From JAKACA01 sp963769255 (GTDB lineage Bacteria > Actinomycetota > Acidimicrobiia > Acidimicrobiales > Bog-793), in contig CAVYKV010000001.1 of NCBI GenBank assembly GCA_963769255.1, positions 2,666,001-2,730,000 of the forward strand: a stretch of 64,000 nt of DNA, in the 5' to 3' direction. A program made the position numbers and the translations under genes. Of this stretch, positions 1 through 6,777 are shown in pieces (position 1 is the first letter of the stretch; each line of letters opens with the position of its first letter). Under the pieces are notes generated by a model that saw only the letters and a list, made by a program, of their open reading frames with translations, was not told where the DNA came from and did no database searches.

Positions 1-1367
1 GGCCGGCGGTCTTCCAGGCGCTCGAGGGTGCGGACGGGGCGGCGTGGGGCAACCGCTTCCGGGCCGACCCTGACTTCGGCCGCTTCGTGGGGGGTATCGC
101 CGCTCCCCAGGCCGCACAGCGGGCCCCGGCGACACCACAGACGGGTCCGCGCAAGCCCATCGGGCCGGTGGACGGCCGCCGCCAGACGGTCATCCTCTGC
201 CGCCGGCAGCTCCGGCTCATCCGCGGCGACAAGAAGAGCGTCCGCCTCCTCGTCGCCCAGGCGCCGATGTTCGCCGTCGTCCTCTTCGTCCTCTTCCCGG
301 CCCACACGCTCGGCACCAACAAGGGGCCCTTCGCCGGCCTACTCCTCTGGTTGCTCATCATCTCGAGCACGTGGCTCGGTGCCTCCAACACGGTTCGAGA
401 GATCGTGAAGGAGCAGCCCATCTACCGGAGGGAACGGGCCAGCGGGCTGTCCATGCTCGCCTACGTCGCCTCGAAGACGATCGTCTTCGGCATCATCACG
501 ACGATCCAGTCGCTCTTCGTCCTCATCGTCGTCGTCATCCGGCAACCGCTGCCGCCGGCCGACCCACTAGGCGTCATCCCCGGGTTGCAGCAGCTGGGCG
601 TGCTGAAGGGCTTGAGCCCCTACAAGAACGGAGCGGCGATCCCGAACCAGTTCGTGGAGCTCTTCATCGCCATGACGCTGGCGGGCTTGTGCGGTATGGC
701 GATCGGCCTCTTCGTCTCGAGCGCCGTACGGAAGTCGGACCAGGCGGTCTTCATGCTGCCGGTCATCCTTGTCGTCGAGATGGCCCTCTCGATGCCACTC
801 CTCCAGCTGCAGGCACCCAGCCCCGTCATCAAGGTCCTCGGCGACCTCACGAGCGCCAGCTGGGGCGTAAACGCCGCAGCCTCCACGGCGAGCCTCAACC
901 AGCTCATGACGAGCTACATCATCGCTTTGAGCTATGGGCAGGACAAGTTCAAGGCCGTCGTCGGCGGTATCGGGACCCCGCCCGCTCTCGCCAACGCCCA
1001 AGGCAGAGAGGCGCTCTTCGGCGACCACTCCTGGGCGCACAACGCCGGCACCTGGTACTTCGCCATCTTCATCCTGCTTCTCATGATCGCCATCTACCTC
1101 GCCGGGACGCTCGTCATGATGCGGCGCCTCGATACGGGGTCGCGGAGGTCGTTGTTCGAGGATGTGCAGGGTTTCGTGGCGGAGCAGGCTGCGAAGGGTC
1201 GCCAGGCGCAGGCCGGAGCTCGTGCAGGTGTCGCCCCCGGGCGACCCAACGGCCAGGGACCGGGGCAGGCGTGGCGGGGCCCTGCCGGCCCGCCACCGCC
1301 CGCGCCGGGTCAGGCCGCCCGACCGAGCCCCTACGCCGGTCCGGCTCCGCCAGGCCCTCCTCCCTGA
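1..1367 (+). CDS. ABC transporter permease, C-terminal part (probable FHA-ABC fusion), 5' partial
   Basis: The reading frame is open from base 3 at the window edge, so the gene starts upstream. The visible part has a short linker and then an ABC-2 type membrane domain with about six hydrophobic segments (for example around 270-320, 330-375, 470-545, 655-720, 750-800 and 1060-1120). It ends in a Pro/Gly/Ala-rich cytoplasmic tail. The NTVREIVKEQPIYRRERASG stretch between the second and third segments is typical of ABCG-like permeases. In actinobacteria such permeases are often fused behind FHA and ATPase domains (Rv1747 type), and the linker fits that, but those domains lie outside the window. 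The substrate is unknown. The annotated ATG at 87 is internal. Confidence 0.8.
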   Translation, partial: PAVFQALEGADGAAWGNRFRADPDFGRFVGGIAAPQAAQRAPATPQTGPRKPIGPVDGRRQTVILCRRQLRLIRGDKKSVRLLVAQAPMFAVVLFVLFPAHTLGTNKGPFAGLLLWLLIISSTWLGASNTVREIVKEQPIYRRERASGLSMLAYVASKTIVFGIITTIQSLFVLIVVVIRQPLPPADPLGVIPGLQQLGVLKGLSPYKNGAAIPNQFVELFIAMTLAGLCGMAIGLFVSSAVRKSDQAVFMLPVILVVEMALSMPLLQLQAPSPVIKVLGDLTSASWGVNAAASTASLNQLMTSYIIALSYGQDKFKAVVGGIGTPPALANAQGREALFGDHSWAHNAGTWYFAIFILLLMIAIYLAGTLVMMRRLDTGSRRSLFEDVQGFVAEQAAKGRQAQAGARAGVAPGRPNGQGPGQAWRGPAGPPPPAPGQAARPSPYAGPAPPGPPP

Positions 1368-1451
1368 CCGTCCGACTCACGCTGCCCGCACCCACCGTGG
1401 CGGCGGCGTCGGGGAGATGATGGCGGAACCGTGCAGGTTGCGGTAGCGACC

Positions 1452-1599
1452 CTCGACCACCTTGCCGGGTGGGGCCGCGAAGGTGGTCGAGGTTTTATAC
1501 AGGCGTTTGCGCAAAAGCTCGACCACCTTGCCGGGCGGGGCCGCGAAGGTGGTCGAGGTTTTATACAGGCGTTTGCGCAAAAGCTCGACCACCTTGCCT
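1452..1599. repeat. 66-bp tandem repeat, 2.2 copies, with internal hairpins
   Basis: Two nearly identical 66-bp units start at 1452 and 1518, and a third copy breaks off after 16 bases from 1584. The first two differ by one base in the loop. Each unit carries a perfect 12-bp inverted repeat, CTCGACCACCTT / AAGGTGGTCGAG, around a 16-nt GC-rich loop. This is followed by an AT-richer 26-nt segment containing the palindrome TTTGCGCAAA. The second arm of one unit can also pair with the first arm of the next, so two alternative foldings exist. The unit is 22 codons long and open in several frames, but I see no convincing start or ribosome binding site. Function is unknown. Confidence 0.85.
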
Positions 1600-1692
1600 G
1601 TTGGCCTTGCCGAGGGGAGCCGGGTTCAGAACGAATACGTTCACAACCCGACTCCGTTCGGTCCGCTCGGGGGTGGCCCCCACACGCGACAA

Positions 1693-1718
1693 CGAGGGGA
1701 GCCGGATGGCTCCCCTCG
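1693..1718. terminator. Perfect 11-bp stem with GGAT loop
   Basis: CGAGGGGAGCC and GGCTCCCCTCG pair perfectly around a 4-nt loop. The hairpin lies 23 bp past the stop of the minus-strand peptidase gene and is symmetrical, so it could also stop transcription from the permease side. There is no T-tract, which is common for GC-rich actinobacterial terminators. A copy of the left arm (CGAGGGGAGCCGG) also occurs near 1611. Confidence 0.55.
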
Positions 1719-1740
1719 TGTCCCCCTCGCTGCCGGGGAT

Positions 1741-2805
1741 TCATGGCGCCGGGCAGGCGTTCACGTGGTAGGTCGGGAAGTAGCAGGTGTTGAACTCGTC
1801 GGCCTGGCCAACCGGCTGCGACGGGATCGAGGCCTCGCCGTGCGGGTCGGCAAGCAGGATCTCGTTGCTGGGCGAGAGGCTCGGCGTCCCGCTGTTGGCT
1901 GCGATCCCGAGGAAGTGGGTCACGCCGTAGTTCGGGAGGACCTCAACGCCGGCCTGGTCCGTCGGGGCCTCGGTGATCCACTCGGCCGAGCTCATCGAGG
2001 ACTGGTAGTTGACGTCCTTCGTGAACGTCTGGACGGCGCCGTTCGGGCTGGTGACCTGGAAGTGGAACTGCCACACCTGGGCGGCCGTCGGGGCGCTCTC
2101 GGTGAAGAGGCTGCGCAGCTCGGCGACGACCTTCGGGAACCAGGGCTCGCTGGCGAGGCGGGACTCACCCTCGACGAGGAGCTGGCGCAGGCGCTGGATG
2201 ACGTTCTGCGTGCCGAAGCTCGGGTCGTAGCGGTCGATGAGGCGGACGACCGACTGGTAGGCGGCCGCTTCGGAACCGGCGTTCGAGCCAGAGCCGCCGC
2301 TCACGAGCTGCAGGGTGGCCACGACGCGGTCTCCCGGGGCCACGTTGAGGTTCGAGACGACGACGTTGGAAGCCGGGAGGATCTCGTACCAGGCGTAGTA
2401 GCCCGTCTGGCCTGACTCCGAGCAGCTGCTCGTGCCGAGCTGGATGAGGTCCTTGCTCGTGGCGCCACCGATGCCGGCCCACTGCGCCGAGCAGCTGAGC
2501 GAGCTCGAGGAGGTGGGGGCGACGGCGGGGATCGTCCAGGCGGCGGCCACGTTCGTGTAGCGCTCGTCGGTCTGGGCGGAGGTCTCGGCGTAGCCGGACC
2601 AGTTGTTGGAGGTGGAATTCCACGCGGTTGACTCGGGGACCGACTTCACGTTGACGGGCCCGTTGTGGTGGTGGATCGTGACAGCGCCGGCGACGAGAGC
2701 GGCGGCGGCGGCGAAGCCGGCAACCTTGGAGGCGGTACCGCCCCGACGAGACCTGCGGGCGACGGGCTGCGAGGAAGCGGGGGAAGCGGGGTGCTGGGTG
2801 CTCAT
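1741..2805 (-). CDS. Secreted G1-family (eqolisin-like) peptidase with a helical insertion
   Basis: The 354-residue protein has a basic N-terminus and a hydrophobic segment (about 28-43), fitting a signal peptide or anchor. NNWSGYAE (67-74), SAQWAGIGG (106-114), IQLGTS (121-126) and AEWITEAP (274-281) match the conserved blocks of peptidase family G1, known as acid endopeptidases of the Gln/Glu type. Gln122 and Glu279 are the best candidates for the catalytic pair. Residues 176-243 (helical, with RLIDRYD and NVIQRLRQLLVEGE) interrupt the beta-sandwich between two predicted strands, which I do not expect in this family. The ATG at 2805 is preferred over 2892 because AAAGGAG lies a normal distance upstream and the signal sequence then starts correctly. 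Confidence 0.75.
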   Translation of the reverse strand: MSTQHPASPASSQPVARRSRRGGTASKVAGFAAAAALVAGAVTIHHHNGPVNVKSVPESTAWNSTSNNWSGYAETSAQTDERYTNVAAAWTIPAVAPTSSSSLSCSAQWAGIGGATSKDLIQLGTSSCSESGQTGYYAWYEILPASNVVVSNLNVAPGDRVVATLQLVSGGSGSNAGSEAAAYQSVVRLIDRYDPSFGTQNVIQRLRQLLVEGESRLASEPWFPKVVAELRSLFTESAPTAAQVWQFHFQVTSPNGAVQTFTKDVNYQSSMSSAEWITEAPTDQAGVEVLPNYGVTHFLGIAANSGTPSLSPSNEILLADPHGEASIPSQPVGQADEFNTCYFPTYHVNACPAP

Positions 2806-2921
2806 CGGAGTTTCTCCTTTCGTTGTCGAACCATTCGTTCGATCGTTGAGTCGAGTTTGAGCCGATGGGCCGTTTTTCAGAATGACCGCCACGTGGCGAG
2901 TCGCCTGCGAACCGGGTCAGG

Positions 2922-2945
2922 TCGACCTGACCCGGGGGACAGGTC
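2922..2945. promoter_or_regulatory. Perfect 24-bp palindrome in a divergent intergenic region
   Basis: CCGGGTCAGGTC is followed directly by its reverse complement, GACCTGACCCGG, with no loop. It sits between the divergent starts of the G1 peptidase (2805) and the QQYTG protein (3018). A loop-less palindrome in this place looks more like an operator for a dimeric regulator than a terminator. No regulator can be named from sequence alone. Confidence 0.45.
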
Positions 2946-3017
2946 CTGCGCAGCACCGCTCCTCGCGGCACCGGGCCTCCCGTGCAGCAAGAGGGCCACT
3001 TGGTTACGATCCCCGGG

Positions 3018-4499
3018 ATGACTAACCGGAGCGCCCTCAGTGCGGGCCTCAGGGAGATCGTGGCGGACTACAAGAGTCGCGGCGTTGACCTCTCCACAGA
3101 CCCGCGCCTCGCCGAAGCGATCCTCCTCGACTCCTTCCCGGAGTCGCCGGCGGAGATCCACGCCCTCGTAGAGGCGATCCGCTCCGGCGCCATCCAGTAC
3201 ATGACCGATCGCGCCCCCCAGGGCCTCGAGTTCTCCATCCACGGCTCGGCCTCGCAGCTCACCGAAGGCGCCGGGCTGCGGGAGGACCTCGCCCGCTGGG
3301 CCGTCCAGAGCTGGTGGAACGCTCTCCAGCTGGGTCCTCCGATCGACATGGAGCCCGAGAGCAACGAAGCGGTGCCACCGCCGCCGCCCCCTCCTCCCCC
3401 ACCGCCGGCGCCCGAGCCGCCCCCCGTGACGCCGAGCCCCATCGAGAGTCCCGGCATCCCCGTCGCCGGTGCCGCCGGCATCGCTGCTGCCGCCGGGGCG
3501 CTCGCCGGCTCGGACGACATGACGCAGGGCGTCGACGACCTGGCGCCGGCCGCCGCGGCGGCGACGACACCGCTGCCGCAGGACGTGCCGTACCAGACGC
3601 CCCCCCAGACGCCGGGACCGCCGGCAGGGCCCGAGCAGCCGGTCGGTGGCCAGCAGTACACCGGTGCTCAGCCGCCCCCCGCCGGGCAGCAGTACACCGG
3701 CCAGCAGTACACGGGCCAGCAGTACACCGGCCAGCAGTACACGGGCCAGCAGTACACGGGCCAGCAGGGGGGCTCCCAGTACCCGCCGACGGGTGGCCCG
3801 GGCCTCGTCGGGCAGGGAGGGCCTCCGCAGGGGCCGAAGCAGGGGAATCGCGGGCGGTTTCTCGCCGCCGGCGCCGTCGTCGTGATCATCCTCGCCTATG
3901 TCGGCATCGCCGCCGGCGCAAAGCTCCCCCCCTTCGCCAAGAGCGCCACCACCACGACGACGACGAGCTCGACGACCTCTTCGACCACGCCCCCCACGTC
4001 GAGCACGACAACCACGACGACCGGGGTGACACCGACGACGAACGCCAACGCCTCCTCCACGCTCGCCAACGCGATCCCCTCGAGCTTCGAATCGGCCTGT
4101 ACCCCGGTATCGGCCACCGAGGTGAAAACGATCGGCAACGGTGCCGAGGCCTCGTTCTCGTGCACCCCGGATACCGGCCTCTCGGTCCTGTACACGATCT
4201 ACAGCACTCCGCCCGAGGCGAAGAGCACCTACAACGGCATCATCACCGAAGAGGTCCCCGCCGGCCTCCAGAGCGGCTCCTGCGTAAACGGCAACGACCA
4301 CGAGGGCAACTACACCCCGACAAACGACACGTCCGACGTCATCGGCCAGATCGCCTGCTTCACGGACAAGTCCGGGGAGCAGGAGCTGCTCTGGTACCGC
4401 CACGACGACAACATCGTCGCCTTGGCACTGAGCAGCAGCCTCACGCTCAAGAAGGAGCTGTCGGACTGGAGCAGCCTCGGTCCGATCCAACCTACCTAG
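3018..4499 (+). CDS. Membrane-anchored protein with QQYTG repeats and Thr-rich stalk
   Basis: The 493-residue protein has four parts. Residues 1 to about 60 form a small helical domain (LREIVADYKSRGVDL ... DPRLAEAILLDSFP) resembling a domain seen at the N-terminus of various bacterial signalling proteins; that resemblance is from memory. A Pro/Ala/Gln-rich segment follows, with five perfect QQYTG repeats. One membrane helix (FLAAGAVVVIILAYVGIAAG) comes next, then a Thr/Ser stalk and a C-terminal extracellular domain with three or four Cys residues. The layout implies a cytoplasmic N-terminus and an outer C-terminal domain. The ATG at 3018 begins exactly at the folded domain, so I prefer it to 2982. 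Function is unknown. Confidence 0.7.
   Translation: MTNRSALSAGLREIVADYKSRGVDLSTDPRLAEAILLDSFPESPAEIHALVEAIRSGAIQYMTDRAPQGLEFSIHGSASQLTEGAGLREDLARWAVQSWWNALQLGPPIDMEPESNEAVPPPPPPPPPPPAPEPPPVTPSPIESPGIPVAGAAGIAAAAGALAGSDDMTQGVDDLAPAAAAATTPLPQDVPYQTPPQTPGPPAGPEQPVGGQQYTGAQPPPAGQQYTGQQYTGQQYTGQQYTGQQYTGQQGGSQYPPTGGPGLVGQGGPPQGPKQGNRGRFLAAGAVVVIILAYVGIAAGAKLPPFAKSATTTTTTSSTTSSTTPPTSSTTTTTTGVTPTTNANASSTLANAIPSSFESACTPVSATEVKTIGNGAEASFSCTPDTGLSVLYTIYSTPPEAKSTYNGIITEEVPAGLQSGSCVNGNDHEGNYTPTNDTSDVIGQIACFTDKSGEQELLWYRHDDNIVALALSSSLTLKKELSDWSSLGPIQPT
3687..3761 (+). repeat. Five tandem 15-bp units encoding QQYTG
   Basis: The 15-bp unit CAGCAGTACACCGGC is repeated five times in frame, with ACC/ACG wobble differences only. 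An imperfect copy lies upstream near 3651 and a decayed one after 3761. It encodes a flexible Gln/Tyr/Thr/Gly segment on the cytoplasmic side of the membrane helix. Such coding repeats change copy number easily. Confidence 0.9.
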
Positions 4500-4638
4500 G
4501 CCTCACCTGGGCCAGTCCGGCTGACCACCGGCGAGGCGAAAGAGGGCGCCTTCCTCCTCCGGGCAGCTACACCGCCGGGTCCGTCTCGGGCGCCGCCGGC
4601 GCCGGCGCCGGCGAGCTGCTCGTGATCGCCCGGCGCTC

Positions 4639-5445
4639 TCAGCGTGGCGGGTCGAAGGCGAGGCGCACGGCGTCGCCCGCTCGCCCGCCGAAGCGGTCAC
4701 CGCTCACGAGAACGAAATTGCTCCCCTCACGTGCGTCTCCCCCGACGCGCCCGCGAGCCGCGTGCCAGTCCTCACGGCGATTGAGCGGCGCCAGCCGGAC
4801 GGGGTAGCTCCCGGCGGGAGGAAGGAGGATCTCCACCGGCACGGCCACAGCCACCGTCCCCTCCGCCCGGGCGCCCTCGAGGAGGGTGCCCCGCACCTCG
4901 TGGGGCCGGGCCAACAGCCCGGCGGCGCCGGCGAGATCGCCCTCGGCGATGAGGCGGCGGATCCGCGTCGAGGACACGGGCTCGGGATCGCCGGCGGCCT
5001 CGTCCATCACGAGGTCGAACGGCACCACGCGAAAGCCCAGCTCCGATCCCATCTCCTCCAGCAGGCCGACGTTGCCGCCCCGGCCCTTGCCGAAGTGGAA
5101 GTTGCGCCCGACCACGACGGCGGCCACCTGCAGCTCGCCCACGAGCACACTCGTGACGAAGTCCTCCGCCGTCTCCGAGGCCCGCTCCTCGTCGAAGTGC
5201 ACGACCTCGATCTCGTCGATGCCGGTGGCGGCGAGCAGCTCCAGCTTCTGCGGGAGGTCGGTGAGCAGACGAGGGGCCGACTCGGGTCGCACGACACCGG
5301 CGGGATGACGGTCGAAGGTGACGACGACGCTGCGAAAACCCTCGGCCGCCGCCAGGGCGCGGACGCGCTCGATGACGAGACGGTGCCCGACGTGCACCCC
5401 GTCGTATGCCCCGATCGTCACCGCGCTCCGGCCGCCGGCGTCCAC
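4639..5445 (-). CDS. ribF: RibF-like FAD synthetase with shortened riboflavin-kinase domain
   Basis: RibF normally phosphorylates riboflavin and adenylates FMN to FAD. The N-terminal FMN-adenylyltransferase half is intact, with the nucleotidyltransferase signature YDGVHVGH near residue 15, VVVTFDRHP, VGRNFHFGKGRGG and SSTRIRRLI. The C-terminal kinase half, from about residue 183, is only about 86 residues and lacks the usual GxPTAN block. The GTG at 5445 lies 11 bp past the truB stop, and everything upstream in this frame is antisense or frame shadow of truB. At 268 residues it is about 40 shorter than a normal bifunctional RibF. Adenylyltransferase activity looks likely and kinase activity doubtful. 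It is the last gene of the rimP operon. Confidence 0.85.
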   Translation of the reverse strand: MDAGGRSAVTIGAYDGVHVGHRLVIERVRALAAAEGFRSVVVTFDRHPAGVVRPESAPRLLTDLPQKLELLAATGIDEIEVVHFDEERASETAEDFVTSVLVGELQVAAVVVGRNFHFGKGRGGNVGLLEEMGSELGFRVVPFDLVMDEAAGDPEPVSSTRIRRLIAEGDLAGAAGLLARPHEVRGTLLEGARAEGTVAVAVPVEILLPPAGSYPVRLAPLNRREDWHAARGRVGGDAREGSNFVLVSGDRFGGRAGDAVRLAFDPPR

Positions 5446-5455
5446 TGATGCGAAG

Positions 5456-6383
5456 CTACCCGGCGGAGGAGAGGACGACCGCCGGCCGCACCTTGTCGGT
5501 CCCCTTCGGCTCCCCCACGGCCACGAGCTCGCCGTCGGGGCCGACGAGTGCCCAGGGCCCTTCGCCCGCCAGCAGGAGGGCGGCGCGATCGAGGGCTCGC
5601 CCGTGCCGCACGGCGACAACGTCCTCGCTCGTCGAGCCGCGCCGAGGGGAGGTCGCGCACGAGCTCGAGTAAGGGCAGGAGCCGCTCCGGCGAGATGTCT
5701 TCGAGGGCGATCGCCTCGGCGTCGCTGAAGGAGCCGACCGCCAGGCGTCGGAGCGAGCGCAGGTGGGCGACGCCCCCGAGGCGCTCGCCGAGGTCGGCGG
5801 CGAGCACGCGGACGTACGTGCCGGACGAGCACTCGACGATCGCTCGGTAGAGCGAGGGCAGCCCCGTCTCGAAGACGTCGAAACGGAACACCTCGACCGG
5901 CCGCGGCGGCCGCTCCACCTCGATGCCCTCACGGGCGAGGTCGTGCAGGCGGCGGCCGCCGATCTTCACGGCCGACACCATGGGCGGCACCTGCTCGAGC
6001 CGGCCCGTCAGGCTGAGGGCGGCCATGCGCACCTCCTCGGGCGTCACCGCCTCCATGTCCGCCCGTGCCGTCACGTCGCCCGAGGCGTCCAGCGTGCTCG
6101 TGGCGACGCCGAGGGCGACCTCGCCCACGTACGTCTTGCGCGCCAAGGTGGCGAAACGCAACAGCCGCGTCCCCCGCCCCACCCCGATCACGAGCACGCC
6201 GGTCGCATCAGGATCCAGCGTGCCGGCGTGCCCGACCCGCCGTGTCCCGAGCAGTCGCCTCGCCCGGGCGACGACGTCGTGCGAGGTCCACCCGGCGGGC
6301 TTGTCGACGACGAGGCAGCCGTCGAGCGACGTCGTGACGGTGCGGTGACCGGTCCCGGCCGGCGGGGCGGCCTCGCCCGTCAC
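5456..6383 (-). CDS. truB: TruB tRNA pseudouridine-55 synthase, frameshifted near 5627
   Basis: TruB converts U55 of tRNAs to pseudouridine. The N-terminal two thirds show DKPAGWTSHDVVARARR, the catalytic-aspartate block GHAGTLDPDATGVLVI, SGTYVRVLAADLGE and the GGVAHLRSLRR segment. After LPSARLDE the frame runs into nonsense, while the next frame carries a normal C-terminus (EDVVAVRHGRALDR ... KGTDKVRPAVVLSSAG) ending at 5456. Removing one base, the G at about 5627, gives a continuous reading. The gene is rarely dispensable and both halves look unworn, so a sequencing indel is the simpler explanation. The ATG lies 4 bp after the rbfA stop, and ribF follows 11 bp downstream. Confidence 0.85.
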
Positions 6384-6387
6384 GGCG

Positions 6388-6777
6388 TCAGCCGCCGCCG
6401 CGCTCGATGCGACGGAGCGCCTCCTCCACGCGGGCCCCGGCGGCCACAGCGGGATCGGGCAGGAACTGCAGGAGGGGCGTGCGCTTCATGCGCACGGAAC
6501 GCCCGATGATTCGCTGCAGCTCGGCGCGATGCTCCTCGAGGGCGTCGGCCACCTCGGCCTCGAGGGAGGAAAAGAACACGACGGCGTGCTTCAGGTCGCG
6601 ATCGGTACTCACCCCCGTCACCGTGAGCAGCCCGAGACGCTCGTCGTCGTCCATGAGACGCTCCAAGGCGTCCCCGATGACCTCCGCCAACAAGGCGTTC
6701 ACGCGGGCGATCCGCGGGTAGGGCACTTGCCGGCGGCCGTCGCCGCGGTCGTGCCGGCGGCCCGTCGAACCCGCCAT
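6388..6777 (-). CDS. rbfA: Ribosome-binding factor A
   Basis: RbfA helps mature the 30S subunit and process 16S rRNA. The 129-residue protein has the normal RbfA length and core: RIARVNALLAEVIGDALERL, LTVTGVSTDRDLKHAVVFFS, LQRIIGRSVRMKRTPLLQF and a C-terminal RVEEALRRIE helix. The ATG at 6777 shares a base with the infB stop (TGATG), implying translational coupling. The N-terminal extension in the longer open frame is infB shadow. truB follows 4 bp downstream. Confidence 0.93.
   Translation of the reverse strand: MAGSTGRRHDRGDGRRQVPYPRIARVNALLAEVIGDALERLMDDDERLGLLTVTGVSTDRDLKHAVVFFSSLEAEVADALEEHRAELQRIIGRSVRMKRTPLLQFLPDPAVAAGARVEEALRRIERGGG

Noticed and set aside
1452..1599. Possible CRISPR array
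   Set aside because: Units are directly adjacent, 66 bp long and identical throughout; there are no unique spacers and no cas genes.
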